Positions 1-9,158 are shown, counted from the stretch's first letter. The stretch is 64,000 bases of DNA from Pseudomonas sp. NBRC 111124 (GCF_001320245.1 NZ_BCBA01000023.1:1-64000), one strand, 5' to 3'. Notes: generated by a model from the sequence alone, not told the origin. Translations and numbers: made by a program.

Positions 1-45
1 GCGGCGCTCGATCTCATAGACGCTGAATCTCTTGCGGCAGGCACC

Positions 46-978
46 TCAAGGATACCGCCCCTCCCGATACTGCTCCGCAAGCTCGCGCAACACCTCACAA
101 ACCCACTGCCCGGGCAAGCTCAACGGCAAAGCAGCATTGCGGCAAATCCCCACCGACCCACCCGGCTCACGCACACCAAGGTCGAGTTCGGCCAGCTCGC
201 CCCGGCGCAAATCCAGCAGCACCGCATCCCGCGGCGCCACCCACAATGCATCACTCCCCAGCAGATAACGCCGGCTCAACGCCAACGACAACGTCTCCAG
301 GCGCTGCGCTGGCATCTGGATGCCGCACTGCACGAACAGGCTGTCTGCATGTTGGCGGATGGTGGTGCCCGGCGGTGGCAGCACCAACGGATACTGCCCG
401 ACCCGCTGCCGCTCCACGGGTGCGCTCGCCAGCAAGGGATGACCAGGGCGCACCACCAGAGCCATCGACTCGCTGTACAGGTGCTCGAATGACAGCCCCT
501 GGATCTGTGGACTGTCGGTCATGCGCCCGACCACCAGCTCAAGCTCGCCCAGATGCAGTTGCCCGAGCAACTGGGCACTGACCCCGGTCACCACGCTGAT
601 CACCAAAGCCTCGTGACGTTGATGCAGGCGGCACAGCACTTCAGGCATCAACAACCCTTCAACCGTCGACAGCACGCCAATGCGCACCTGCGAAGGCGCC
701 CGCGCTTCACCGCGCAGGCTGCTGACACCATCACGCAGCGCCTGCACGCTAGGCCCGGCGTAACGCATGAAGCGCGTGCCCGCCGGGGTCAGCTCGACGC
801 CCTGACGGCTGCGCTCGAACAAGCGCGCCTCGAGCAGGTCTTCAAGCTCCTTGAGGGTTTTGGAAATCGCTGGCTGGCTGATCGCCAGAATATCGGCCGC
901 CCTGGCCAGGCTGCCCTGCCGGGCAATCTCCAGGAAACACAGCAGGTGGCGGTACTTGATGCGGGTGTCGAGGTTCAT
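46..978 (-). CDS. LysR-family transcriptional regulator, PcaQ-like
   Basis: A 310-aa LysR regulator. The winged helix-turn-helix is near residues 7-66 (ISQPAISKTLKELEDLL), followed by the usual two-lobed effector domain. The N-terminus matches my memory of Pseudomonas proteins annotated as PcaQ, regulators of protocatechuate (pca) genes, but no pca gene is visible here, so the effector is unknown. I use the ATG at 978; the reading frame stays open further upstream but would run into the preceding gene. It starts 10 bp after the stop of the AraC gene at 989, so the two probably form a regulator operon, divergent from the transporter/enzyme operon beginning at 2212. Confidence is high for the family and moderate for the PcaQ subtype. 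Confidence 0.85.
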   Translation of the reverse strand: MNLDTRIKYRHLLCFLEIARQGSLARAADILAISQPAISKTLKELEDLLEARLFERSRQGVELTPAGTRFMRYAGPSVQALRDGVSSLRGEARAPSQVRIGVLSTVEGLLMPEVLCRLHQRHEALVISVVTGVSAQLLGQLHLGELELVVGRMTDSPQIQGLSFEHLYSESMALVVRPGHPLLASAPVERQRVGQYPLVLPPPGTTIRQHADSLFVQCGIQMPAQRLETLSLALSRRYLLGSDALWVAPRDAVLLDLRRGELAELDLGVREPGGSVGICRNAALPLSLPGQWVCEVLRELAEQYREGRYP

Positions 979-988
979 GCCGGCAAGC

Positions 989-1924
989 TTACCGCATCGC
1001 CACCTGCGGCGTATCCGGGTCGCGCTGCTGACGGCGGAACTGCCCCGGCGGCAGGCCGTGAATCTGCCGGAAGCGCCGGGAAAAGTAGGCCTCGTCGGCG
1101 AATCCACACAGCCGCGCCACCTCGCCCACCGGGCGGCTGCCATTGAGCAGGTAATTGCGCGCGGTATGCATGCGCCGCTCCAGCACCAGCTCGCTGAAGG
1201 TCTTGCCGATCTCCTTGCGCAGCCAGTGGGTCAGGTAGGTCGGCGACAGGTAGGTGGCCGCGGCGACTTTCTGCAGGTTCAAGTCGGGGTCGTCGATATG
1301 CCGGCGCAGGTATTCGCTCATGCGGCCCAGCGCAGCGCGGCGGCTGAGCTGGGCGGCATTGCTGTCGGCCAGCTCGCGCAGCGGCTCGGCGTACAGGCCG
1401 CAGACCTGTCCGATCAGCTGCAGCAACAGGCCCTTGAGCATTTCGCGGCTACCGAAGCGGCGCTTGGCGTCCAGCCCGCGCATGCGATCAAGGATCTGCC
1501 GTACCTCGGCAAACTCGGCCTCGTCGAGGCAGAAGTCGAGATGCTCCTGGAAGCGGAACGGTGACAGCTCCGGCGCCTGCAGGATCGACACTTCCTCCAG
1601 GTCCATCGGGTCGCAGGCCAGGTGCGGCAGCAGGAACGTCTGGGAAAAATTGATCACCACGAAGTCGCTGTCGGCCGGGTGCGGGATCACATGCACCCGG
1701 TGCGGCAGGATGAAGGCCAGGGTGTTGCGCTTGAAGGGGCGTTGCACACTGCCGATGTGCTGCACCGTATCGCCGCCGAAGTTGACCTGGATCTGAAAGT
1801 ACTCGTGACGATGCGGCGCGGTCTCGGCGGGGCGGCCGCGCTGGTCGCGGATGTAGAAATCCATCAGCTCGCTGCGCTGCTGCATGACGTAGGTCGGGAC
1901 CTCGCGCTTGGGGGGCATGGGCAA
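989..1924 (-). CDS. AraC-family transcriptional regulator
   Basis: A 311-aa regulator with an N-terminal cupin-like sensing domain (HRHEYFQIQVNFGG near residue 38) and a C-terminal AraC/XylS DNA-binding domain. The first helix-turn-helix is near LQKVAAATYLSPTYLTHWL and the second near VGEVARLCGFADEAYFSRRF, ending at about residue 297. It is divergent from the transporter gene at 2212 with 287 bp between them, where the sequence GTTGTACGA occurs twice (1947-1955 and 2143-2151) and may be its binding sites. By position it is the likely activator of the 2212-6104 operon. The inducer is not known from sequence. Confidence 0.9.
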   Translation of the reverse strand: MPMPPKREVPTYVMQQRSELMDFYIRDQRGRPAETAPHRHEYFQIQVNFGGDTVQHIGSVQRPFKRNTLAFILPHRVHVIPHPADSDFVVINFSQTFLLPHLACDPMDLEEVSILQAPELSPFRFQEHLDFCLDEAEFAEVRQILDRMRGLDAKRRFGSREMLKGLLLQLIGQVCGLYAEPLRELADSNAAQLSRRAALGRMSEYLRRHIDDPDLNLQKVAAATYLSPTYLTHWLRKEIGKTFSELVLERRMHTARNYLLNGSRPVGEVARLCGFADEAYFSRRFRQIHGLPPGQFRRQQRDPDTPQVAMR

Positions 1925-1946
1925 TCTCCGGGTTGCGGGTCGTATA

Positions 1947-2151
1947 GTTGTACGATGTCCAAACTCTTTAATTTAACCCCGTCTGCAAAAACCTGCGCAA
2001 CCTCATTTCGACACAGCCCTCTGAAAACGCGATATCCAGCGATAAACCCGAGCAAAACCCGGCTGTGGATTTTCTTGGACAGCACAGCCCTGCCCCGCCC
2101 CCTATGAAAAAAACGGTCTAAAACCGTCGTTGCATTCAACTCGTTGTACGA
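1947..2151. promoter_or_regulatory. Divergent regulatory region with repeated GTTGTACGA
   Basis: The sequence GTTGTACGA occurs at 1947-1955 and again at 2143-2151, in the same orientation, near each end of the AraC/transporter intergenic region. The first copy also forms an imperfect dyad with the preceding bases (TCGTA, six bases, TACGA). Direct repeats of this kind suit an AraC-type activator. This is an inference from repetition and position; no promoter elements are assigned with confidence. Confidence 0.45.
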
Positions 2152-2211
2152 CCACCTTAGAAAAGGGACTGCAGCCCAACCTCTACCAACAACAACAAAC
2201 GAGGTCGACTC

Positions 2212-3552
2212 ATGTCGAGCACGCCTACCCCCCGCGCCGCGTCGTCGTACGCGCTGGACGCGGCCCCTGCCCAGCGCCTGCCCACCCGCCGCCGCTGGTT
2301 CATGCTGTCGCTGCTGCTGGTGGCGACCATCATCAACTACGCCGACCGGGTGAACATCTCCATCGCAGCGCCCTTCATGGCCAAGGACCTGGGCCTGGAC
2401 AAGGTCGAGATGGGCCTGATTTTCTCCGCCTTCGCTTGGACTTACGCCTTGGCGCTGGTGCCCGCTGGTTTCATCGCCGATCGCTTCGGCTCGCGCCTGA
2501 CCTATGGCGTATCGCTGATCAGCTGGTCGGCAGTCACGGTCGCCCAGGGCCTGGCCAGCGGCTTCGCCTCACTGTTCGGCCTGCGCCTGGCGGTCGGCGC
2601 CATGGAAGCCCCGGCCTTCCCGGCCAACAGCCGCGCAGTCACGGTATGGTTCCCCGCCCGCGAACGCGGCATGGCCAGCAGCATCTACGTGTGCGGCCAG
2701 TATCTGGGCACCGCGCTGTTCACCGGTGCCCTGCTGTGGCTGGCCACCACCTATGACTGGCGCCATGTGTTCTACAGCACCGGCCTGGTCGGCATCCTGT
2801 TCGGCGTCGTGTGGTTGTGGCTGTACCGCGACCCTTTGAACTGCAAGAAAGTCAGCAAGGAAGAACTGGCCTACATCGAAGACGGCGGTGGCCTGGTGAA
2901 AAGCAGCCAGCAGCGCACCCGCTTCGACTGGCGCCAAGTGGCTGAGCTGTTCCGCTATCGCCAGGTCTGGGCCATCTGCCTGGGCAAGTTCGCCAGCACC
3001 TCGGCGCTGTACTTCTTCCTCACCTGGTTCCCCACCTACCTGATCGAAGAGCGCCAGCTGACCCTGATCAAGGTCGGCATCTTTGCGGTCATGCCGTTCA
3101 TTGGCGCGACAGTTGGCATCCTGCTCGCGGGGATCGTTTCCGACCTGCTGATCCGCAAGGGCTACTCGCTGTCGTTCGCCCGCAAGCTGCCGCTGGTGGT
3201 GGGCTCGATGCTAGGTATGTCGATCGTGCTGGTGAATTTCACCAACTCCAATGTGCTGTGCATCGCCATCCTCACCCTGGCGTTCTTCGCCCAGGGCATC
3301 GCCTCGGCGTCGTGGGCAGCGGTGTCGGAAGTGGCGCCCAAGGAACTGATCGGCCTGACCGGCGGCGTCACCAGCTTGGCGGCGAACATCGGCGGCATCG
3401 TCACGCCGATCGTGATTGGCGCGATCGTGCATGCCAGCGGCTCGTTCGCCATGGCGTTCTGGTTCATCGGTGGGGTGGCGTTGATGGGCACCCTGTCCTA
3501 CTCGTTGCTGCTCGGCAAGCTGTATCGCATCGAACTGAAGACCGCAGCATGA
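2212..3552 (+). CDS. MFS transporter, anion:cation symporter-like
   Basis: A 446-aa twelve-helix major facilitator protein. The N-terminal half carries NYADRVNISIAAPFMAKDLG, typical of the anion:cation symporter branch that imports sugar acids, galactonate, glucarate or aromatic and dicarboxylic acids. The loop 2-3 motif is close to AGFIADRFGSRLTYG. An RBS (GAGGT) precedes the ATG by about 7 bases. It is the first gene of an operon with the FAH hydrolase, SDR and hydroxyacid dehydrogenase that follow, so it presumably imports their substrate, probably an organic acid. Between it and the next gene lies a perfect 7-bp stem (3597-3603 with 3615-3621), perhaps an mRNA-stabilising or processing hairpin. 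Confidence 0.88.
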   Translation: MSSTPTPRAASSYALDAAPAQRLPTRRRWFMLSLLLVATIINYADRVNISIAAPFMAKDLGLDKVEMGLIFSAFAWTYALALVPAGFIADRFGSRLTYGVSLISWSAVTVAQGLASGFASLFGLRLAVGAMEAPAFPANSRAVTVWFPARERGMASSIYVCGQYLGTALFTGALLWLATTYDWRHVFYSTGLVGILFGVVWLWLYRDPLNCKKVSKEELAYIEDGGGLVKSSQQRTRFDWRQVAELFRYRQVWAICLGKFASTSALYFFLTWFPTYLIEERQLTLIKVGIFAVMPFIGATVGILLAGIVSDLLIRKGYSLSFARKLPLVVGSMLGMSIVLVNFTNSNVLCIAILTLAFFAQGIASASWAAVSEVAPKELIGLTGGVTSLAANIGGIVTPIVIGAIVHASGSFAMAFWFIGGVALMGTLSYSLLLGKLYRIELKTAA

Positions 3553-3643
3553 GCCCCGAATAGTCCAAGCCGCCCCCGCTTTCGTCCAACTTTGCCGGCC
3601 AGCCCCTGACTTACGCTGGCCACTCCAGTACGGAGGATCCACC

Positions 3644-4354
3644 ATGACCTACCTGTTCAACCCGCCGGCCATCGTCAGCCTGCCGATCCGCGGCAGCGCT
3701 GCGCGCTTCCCGGTCGGCCGGGTGTTCTGCCTGGGCCGCAACTACCCCTGGCCAGAGTCCTACGGACCGGCGCCACTAGAGCCGGTGTTCTTCATGAAGC
3801 CGGCGAGCAATGTGGTCGAGGCGCAAGGCGAGTTGCCCTTCCCGCCGCAGACTGACGAGTTCTGCCACGAGATCGAACTGGTCGCGGCTATCGCCAAAGG
3901 CGGCGCCGATATCACGCCGGAGCAGGCTCTGGAGCACGTGTTCGGCTTTGCCGCTGGCCTGGACCTGACCCGCCGCGACCACCAACGCAAGGCCAAGGCC
4001 GAGGGCCTGCCCTGGGAAGGCGCCAAGGTGTTCGACGCCTCGGCACCGATGACCGCCATCGTCCCCGCCAGCGAATGCGCCTGGCCGCTGGATGCGTCGC
4101 TGTGGCTGCAGGTCAATGGCCAGGAACGCCAGCGTGCCCGCCTGAGCCAGCAGACCTGGGCCCTGGCCGAGGTGATCAGCCGGCTGTCCCGCCAGCTGCC
4201 CCTGCGCCCCGGCGACCTCATCATGACCGGCAGCCCCCCTGGCGTAGCGCCGCTGAACCCGGGCGACACGATCCACGCCGGCATCGATGGCATCGGCGAA
4301 CTGCAACTGCGCGTCGGCCCTCGCCCTGCCGGGCATGCCGCTAACGCCGCCTGA
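3644..4354 (+). CDS. FAH-family hydrolase (fumarylpyruvate hydrolase/acylpyruvase-like)
   Basis: A 236-aa fumarylacetoacetate-hydrolase-fold protein of the short FAHD1/NagK type. Visible signatures are FCLGRNYPW near residue 28, the metal-binding HEIELVAAI near residue 84, [10 protein letters not shown] near 113, [13 protein letters not shown] near 128, and the C-terminal [15 protein letters not shown] loop. Such enzymes cleave C-C bonds in acylpyruvates (fumarylpyruvate, 2,4-diketo acids) or decarboxylate oxaloacetate. GGAGG lies about 7 bases before the ATG. Together with the downstream SDR it could act on a 2,4-diketo acid intermediate, as in oxidative sugar-acid pathways. It is shorter than the 2,4-diketo-3-deoxyrhamnonate hydrolases I know, so the substrate stays open. 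Confidence 0.88.
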   Translation: MTYLFNPPAIVSLPIRGSAARFPVGRVFCLGRNYPWPESYGPAPLEPVFFMKPASNVVEAQGELPFPPQTDEFCHEIELVAAIAKGGADITPEQALEHVFGFAAGLDLTRRDHQRKAKAEGLPWEGAKVFDASAPMTAIVPASECAWPLDASLWLQVNGQERQRARLSQQTWALAEVISRLSRQLPLRPGDLIMTGSPPGVAPLNPGDTIHAGIDGIGELQLRVGPRPAGHAANAA

Positions 4355-4370
4355 ATCTACTGGAGCCCAC

Positions 4371-5129
4371 ATGAGCCAACACAAGAAAATCGCCCTGGTC
4401 ACCGGTGCCGGCAGCGGCATCGGCCGCGCCGTCGCCCTCGCCCTGCTGGAGGACGGCTTCAGCCTGGTCCTCGCCGGGCGCCGCGCAGAACCGCTGCAGG
4501 CCGTTGTCGAACAGGCGCAGGCAGCGGGCGGTGAAGCCTTGGCTGTGCCCACCGACGTACGTGACGAACAGAGCGTCGCACAGCTGTTCGCCACCATCGA
4601 AGAGGTGCACGGCCGCCTCGATGTGATCTTCAACAATGCTGGCATCAACGCCCCCGCGGTACCGGTCGACGAGCTGCCGCTGGAGAACTGGCGCAACGTC
4701 ATCGCCACCAACGTCGACGGCGTGTTCCTGTGCGCCCGCGCCGCCTTCGGTCTGATGCGCCGCCAGCAACCACAAGGCGGGCGAATCATCAACAACGGCT
4801 CGATCTCGGCGCACACCCCGCGCCCGTTCACCGCCCCCTACACCGCCAGCAAACATGCGGTGCTGGGCCTGTCCAAGGCGCTGGCGCTGGATGGTCGGCC
4901 GTACAACATCGTCTGCAGCCAGGTGGACATCGGCAACGCCCTGACCGAGCTGTCCGAGCGCATGACCCGTGGAGTGCGCCAGGCCAATGGCGAGATCGCC
5001 GCCGAACCGATGCTCGACGTGCGCCACGTAGCCGATGCGGTGCGCTACATCGCCGCGCTGCCGCTGGACGCCAACGTACTGAACATGACCGTGATGGCCA
5101 GCAACATGCCGTTCGTTGGCCGTGGCTGA
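4371..5129 (+). CDS. Short-chain dehydrogenase/reductase (SDR)
   Basis: A 252-aa classical SDR. The cofactor loop is TGAGSGIG near residue 13, NNAG is near residue 90, and the catalytic Ser lies in the NGSISAH segment with YTASK supplying Tyr and Lys. The start is the ATG at 4371, with GGAG about 6 bases upstream and 16 bp after the preceding stop. It sits between the FAH hydrolase and the 2-hydroxyacid dehydrogenase in the same operon. It would be expected to oxidise a hydroxyl of the imported acid to a ketone, giving the diketo substrate of the hydrolase. Substrate and cofactor preference cannot be read securely. Confidence 0.88.
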   Translation: MSQHKKIALVTGAGSGIGRAVALALLEDGFSLVLAGRRAEPLQAVVEQAQAAGGEALAVPTDVRDEQSVAQLFATIEEVHGRLDVIFNNAGINAPAVPVDELPLENWRNVIATNVDGVFLCARAAFGLMRRQQPQGGRIINNGSISAHTPRPFTAPYTASKHAVLGLSKALALDGRPYNIVCSQVDIGNALTELSERMTRGVRQANGEIAAEPMLDVRHVADAVRYIAALPLDANVLNMTVMASNMPFVGRG

Positions 5130-5153
5130 TCCCTGTTCCTGATGGAGTGACCG

Positions 5154-6104
5154 ATGAAACCTGAAGTCCTGCAACTGAGCCCGATCCTTATTCCGCAAAT
5201 CCGCGAGCGCCTGGAACAGCTGTTCACCGTGCACCGCTACTATGAACAGGCCGACAAGGACGCCTATGTCAGCCAGCATGCCGACAACATCCGCGGCGTG
5301 ATCACCGGTGGCCACACCGGCATCAGCCAGGCGCTGATGGCGCGCCTGCCCAACCTCGAAGTGGTCGCAGTCAATGGCGTCGGTACCGACGCGGTGGATC
5401 TGGCCTATGCCCGCGATCGTGGCATTCAGGTAACCGCGACCATCGGCGCCCTCACCGAGGATGTCGCCGACCTCGCCATCGGCCTGTTGATCGGCTTGTG
5501 CCGTGGCATCTGCACCGGTGACCGTTTCGTGCGCGCCGGCCACTGGGCCACCAGCGCCACACCGCTGGCTCCGCTGCCGCTGGCCCGCCAGGTGTCGGGC
5601 ATGCGCGTGGGCATCGTCGGCATGGGCCGGGTTGGCCGCGCGGTGGCGCAACGGGCGGCGGCGTTCGGCTGCCCGATTCGCTACACCGATTTGCAGGCGC
5701 TGGAGGTGCCTTATGGTTTCGAGGCGGATCTGCTGCAACTGGCAAAGGACAGCGATGCGCTGATTCTTGCGGCAGCCGCCGACAAGGGCGAGGCGCTGAT
5801 CAATCGCGAAGTGCTGCAGGCGTTGGGGGCCGAGGGGTATCTGGTCAACATCGCCCGCGGCAAGCTGGTGGATGAGCCGGCGCTGATCGCGGCGCTGGAG
5901 GCTGGCGAGATCGCTGGCGCGGCGCTGGATGTGTTTGCCGATGAACCAAGGGCGCCAGAGGCCTTGTTCGAACGTGAAGATGTGGTGCTGCAGCCGCATC
6001 GCGCCAGCGCCACCGTGCAAACCCGCACGCGCATGGGGGAAATGGTGGTGGCCAGCCTGGTGGACGTGTTTGCCGGGCGCAAACCGCAGGGGTTGGTGAT
6101 CTAA
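5154..6104 (+). CDS. D-2-hydroxyacid dehydrogenase (hydroxypyruvate/glyoxylate reductase-like)
   Basis: A 316-aa protein of the D-isomer-specific 2-hydroxyacid dehydrogenase family. The Rossmann loop is GMGRVGRAV near residue 156. Catalytic residues are visible as Arg in VNIARGKLVDEPAL, Glu in DVFADEPRAPEAL and His in LQPHRASATVQTR. An Asp follows the second beta strand (YTDLQ), which favours NAD over NADP in this family. It is the last gene of the catabolic operon, 24 bp after the SDR. A plausible role is reducing or oxidising a short product such as glyoxylate, hydroxypyruvate or a 2-ketoacid. A REP-type hairpin follows before the convergent nirD gene. Confidence 0.88.
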   Translation: MKPEVLQLSPILIPQIRERLEQLFTVHRYYEQADKDAYVSQHADNIRGVITGGHTGISQALMARLPNLEVVAVNGVGTDAVDLAYARDRGIQVTATIGALTEDVADLAIGLLIGLCRGICTGDRFVRAGHWATSATPLAPLPLARQVSGMRVGIVGMGRVGRAVAQRAAAFGCPIRYTDLQALEVPYGFEADLLQLAKDSDALILAAAADKGEALINREVLQALGAEGYLVNIARGKLVDEPALIAALEAGEIAGAALDVFADEPRAPEALFEREDVVLQPHRASATVQTRTRMGEMVVASLVDVFAGRKPQGLVI

Positions 6105-6115
6105 GCAGCCTGTCC

Positions 6116-6149
6116 CGGCCTGTTCGCGGGCATGCCCGCGAAGAGGCCG
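6116..6149. repeat. REP element (single), between convergent genes
   Basis: A long imperfect palindrome (CGGCCTGTTCGCGGGC, ATG-centred, with its complement) of the P. putida REP type, placed between the stops of the dehydrogenase and nirD. It may act as a bidirectional transcription end point. The same core recurs near 9230, 13330, 16130 and 61100. Confidence 0.8.
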
Positions 6150-6160
6150 ATAACAGAACG

Positions 6161-6523
6161 TCAGACCACCGCCAGCTCTACCGTCCCACCATGCATCCGC
6201 ACCGGCCACACCCGCAAGCGCTGCCCGGCATCTTCCAGGCACGCCCCGCTCCGCAAGCTGAAATGCTGCTTGTACAAGGGTGCCGCCACCACCAGTTCCC
6301 CCTGCAAGCTACCGACCAGACCACGCCCGATGATATTGGCCCCCGACCGCGGATCGCGGTTGTCCACCGCATACAGGCTCTGCTCCCGTTCGGGCAGGTA
6401 GAACAGCGCCACTTGCGCGCCATCCAGCCACACCACCACGCCCGAATCGGCCACCAGGTCATCGGCCTGGCACACCGCCTGCCAGTTCGCCTGGGGCTTC
6501 ACAGCAGCATTGGACAGTTTCAT
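6161..6523 (-). CDS. nirD: Assimilatory nitrite reductase small subunit NirD
   Basis: A 120-aa Rieske-fold protein that pairs with NirB in cytoplasmic NAD(P)H-dependent reduction of nitrite to ammonium. Recognisable segments are YAVDNRDPRSGANIIGRG and SLQGELVVAAPLYKQHFSL. As usual for NirD, the Cys/His ligands of a true Rieske cluster are missing, so it is structural rather than redox active. Its start overlaps the nirB stop by one base (TGATG), indicating translational coupling. It ends convergently with the catabolic operon at 6104. Confidence 0.95.
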   Translation of the reverse strand: MKLSNAAVKPQANWQAVCQADDLVADSGVVVWLDGAQVALFYLPEREQSLYAVDNRDPRSGANIIGRGLVGSLQGELVVAAPLYKQHFSLRSGACLEDAGQRLRVWPVRMHGGTVELAVV

Positions 6524-9072
6524 CAGACAGCCTCCTCGACGGTTGGGATCAGGTGCAGCGGTGCAGCCGGCCGGCGTTGTTCGCGTTCGCGCACGAAGTG
6601 CACGTCCGGGTCGGCGCGCTGGTCATTGACGAAGGTGCGGAAGCGCTTGAGCTTCTCGGGGTCATTCAGGGCGTTGGCCCATTCGCATTCATACTGGTCG
6701 ACCACATGCTGCATCTGCGCCTCCAGCTCGGCGGCCAGGCCCAGGCTGTCGTCGAGAATCACCTGCTTGAGGTAGTCCAGACCACCTTCCAGGCCTTCGC
6801 GCCAGACCGAGGTGCGCTGCAGCTTGTCGGCGGTACGGATGTAGAACATCAGCACGCGGTCGATCAGGCGTACCAAGGTTTCGTCGTCCAGGTCGGTGGC
6901 GAACAGCTCGGCGTGGCGCGGGCGCATGCCGCCATTGCCGCAGACGTACAGGTTCCAGCCCTTGTCGGTGGCGATCACGCCAATGTCCTTGCTCTGCGCC
7001 TCGGCGCATTCGCGGGTGCAGCCGGAGACGGCGAACTTGAGCTTGTGCGGGCTGCGCAGGCCCTTGTAGCGGTCTTCCAGGCGCAGGGCCATGGCAACGC
7101 TATCCTGTACGCCGTAGCGGCACCAGGTGCTGCCTACGCACGATTTCACCGTGCGCGTCGACTTGCCGTAGGCGTGGCCGGTCTCGAAGCCGGCTTCGAT
7201 CAGCTCGCCCCAGATCAGCGGCAGCTCGTGCAGCTGGGCGCCGAACAGGTCGATGCGCTGGCCGCCGGTGATCTTGGTGTAGAGGTCGTACTTTTTCGCC
7301 ACCTGGCCGATCACGATCAGTTTGTCGGGGGTGATCTCGCCGCCTGGGATGCGTGGCACCACCGAGTAGGTGCCGTTCTTCTGCATGTTGGCCATGAAGG
7401 TGTCGTTGGTGTCCTGCAGCGGCACCAGCGTCGGGTCCATGATCGGCTGGTTCCAGCACGAGGCGAGGATCGAGCCCACTGCCGGCTTGCAGATGTCACA
7501 GCCGACATGGCCCTTGCCGTGGCGTTCGAGCAGTTCGTTGAAGGTGCGGATGCCCTCGACCCGCACCAGGCCGTAGAGCGCCTGGCGGGTGTAGGCGAAG
7601 TGCTCGCACAGGCTCTTGTCAACGGTGACGCCACGGGCGGTGAGTTCGTGCTCGAACACCTGCTTGAGCAACGCCGCACAGCCGCCACAGCCGGTAGCGG
7701 CCTTGGTGCAACCCTTGACCGCGGCAAGGTCGCCGCAGCCGCTGTCGATGGCGGCGCACACGGCGCCCTTGCTGACGTTGTGGCACGAGCAGATGGTCGC
7801 AGTGTCGGGCAGCGCGTCGGCGCCGAGTGCAGGCGTACCGCCGCTCTGCGGCAAGATCAGCGCTGCCGGGTCGGCCGGCAGGGCAATGCCGTTCTGGGCG
7901 TATTGCAGCAGGGTGTCGTAGTAGCGGTTGTCGCCCACCAGCACCGCACCGAGCACGTGCTTGCCGCTGGCATCCACCACCAACCGGCGGTAGGCGTTGT
8001 TGGCCTCGTCGATGAAGCGGTAGCTGCGCGAACCTGGCGTGGCACCGTGGGCGTCGCCGATGGAGCCGACATCCACACCCAGCAGCTTGAGCTTGGTCGA
8101 CAGGTCGGCGCCGGTGAATGCGCTGGCGGCTTCACCCATCAGCAGCGCGGCCAGGTTACGCGCCATGCTGTAGCCCGGGGCGACCAGGCCGAACACGCTG
8201 CCGTTCCAGGATGCGCACTCGCCGATGGCGAAGATGCGTGGGTCGCTGCTGCGGCAGTGGTTGTCGATCACCACGCCGCCGCGTGCGGCGACTTCCAGGC
8301 CGCTGGCACGGCCGAGGGCATCCTGCGGGCGGATACCGGCGGAGAACACGATCAAGTCGGTTTCCAGGTGTTCGCCGCCGTCGAAATTCATGCGGTAGCG
8401 GTAGGTTTCACCTGCGCTGATCGACTGGGTGGCGCGCGACAGGTGCACACCGACACCCAAGGCCTCGATCTGCGCCTTGAGCGCGGCGCCGCCCTCGCCG
8501 TCCAGCTGCACCGGCATCAGCCGAGGGGCAAACTCCACCACGTGCGCTTCCAGGCCGAGGGACTTCAGCGCGTTGGCGGCTTCAAGGCCCAGCAGGCCGC
8601 CACCGACCACCACGCCACGGCGCGCTTGGCCGGCAGCGGCGCGAATGGCATCGAGGTCATCGAGGGTGCGGTAGACCAGGCGGGCATTGCCGCTGGAACC
8701 TTCGATCGGTGGCACGAACGGATAGGAGCCGGTAGCGAGGACCAACTGGCCGTAGCCGTAGCGGCCCTCGGCAGTCACCACCTCGCAGCGTTCGCGGTCG
8801 ATTTCCAGCACCGCTTCGCCCAGGTGCAGGTGCACGCCGCTGTTGCCGTAGTAGTCGTGCCCGCACAGGGCCAAGGTTTCGGCACAGCTGCCGGCGAAGT
8901 ACTCCGACAGGTGCACGCGGTCGTAGGCACGTTGGCGTTCCTCGCCGAACACATGCAGCTCGAAGCGCGCGAGGGCGCCGCGTTCGACCAGTTTCTCGAC
9001 GCAATGGTGGCCGACCATGCCGTTGCCGACGATGATCAATCGCTCCCGATGCCCGCTCGCAGTTGCCTTCAT
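6523..9072 (-). CDS. nirB: Assimilatory nitrite reductase large subunit NirB
   Basis: An 849-aa siroheme/FAD/[4Fe-4S] nitrite reductase that makes ammonium with NAD(P)H. Domains in order: FAD and NAD-binding halves (IIVGNGMVGHHCVEKL at the start, VVGGGLLGLEAANALKSLGL near residue 148), a BFD-type [2Fe-2S] segment beginning CSCHNVSKGAVC, then the ferredoxin-like and siroheme domains with C-x5-C (CVGSTWC) and C-x3-C (CTREC). I place the start at the ATG at 9072 because GAGGA lies 7 bases upstream; the frame continues six codons to a TTG at 9090 inside the terminator tail. Transcription must pass the leader terminator at 9089-9127. Confidence 0.95.
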   Translation of the reverse strand: MKATASGHRERLIIVGNGMVGHHCVEKLVERGALARFELHVFGEERQRAYDRVHLSEYFAGSCAETLALCGHDYYGNSGVHLHLGEAVLEIDRERCEVVTAEGRYGYGQLVLATGSYPFVPPIEGSSGNARLVYRTLDDLDAIRAAAGQARRGVVVGGGLLGLEAANALKSLGLEAHVVEFAPRLMPVQLDGEGGAALKAQIEALGVGVHLSRATQSISAGETYRYRMNFDGGEHLETDLIVFSAGIRPQDALGRASGLEVAARGGVVIDNHCRSSDPRIFAIGECASWNGSVFGLVAPGYSMARNLAALLMGEAASAFTGADLSTKLKLLGVDVGSIGDAHGATPGSRSYRFIDEANNAYRRLVVDASGKHVLGAVLVGDNRYYDTLLQYAQNGIALPADPAALILPQSGGTPALGADALPDTATICSCHNVSKGAVCAAIDSGCGDLAAVKGCTKAATGCGGCAALLKQVFEHELTARGVTVDKSLCEHFAYTRQALYGLVRVEGIRTFNELLERHGKGHVGCDICKPAVGSILASCWNQPIMDPTLVPLQDTNDTFMANMQKNGTYSVVPRIPGGEITPDKLIVIGQVAKKYDLYTKITGGQRIDLFGAQLHELPLIWGELIEAGFETGHAYGKSTRTVKSCVGSTWCRYGVQDSVAMALRLEDRYKGLRSPHKLKFAVSGCTRECAEAQSKDIGVIATDKGWNLYVCGNGGMRPRHAELFATDLDDETLVRLIDRVLMFYIRTADKLQRTSVWREGLEGGLDYLKQVILDDSLGLAAELEAQMQHVVDQYECEWANALNDPEKLKRFRTFVNDQRADPDVHFVREREQRRPAAPLHLIPTVEEAV

Positions 9073-9088
9073 AAGCCGATCCTCGATC

Positions 9089-9127
9089 AAAAAAAAGGCG
9101 CCTGGAGCCGAAGCTCCAGGCGCCTTT
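9089..9127 (-). terminator. Leader attenuator (intrinsic terminator) of nirB
   Basis: On the minus strand there is a perfect 12-bp stem GGCGCCUGGAGC / GCUCCAGGCGCC closed by a UUCG tetraloop and followed by eight U residues. It lies 16 bases upstream of the nirB ATG, so it sits within the leader and would stop transcription unless it is antiterminated. Assimilatory nitrate genes in pseudomonads are known to use the ANTAR protein NasT for this. Confidence 0.92.
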
Positions 9128-9158
9128 GCCTGTATTCATCACGGTGGGTGGCCCGGGT

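Noticed and set aside
1-45. Possible 5' end of another minus-strand gene at the left edge (ATG at 15-17).
   Set aside because: Only 17 bases of the frame lie inside the window and the RBS is weak, so nothing can be supported.
4341-6242. A 633-codon minus-strand frame opposite the SDR and hydroxyacid dehydrogenase genes.
   Set aside because: It covers two clear genes on the other strand and crosses the REP element; its composition is typical of antisense GC-rich DNA.
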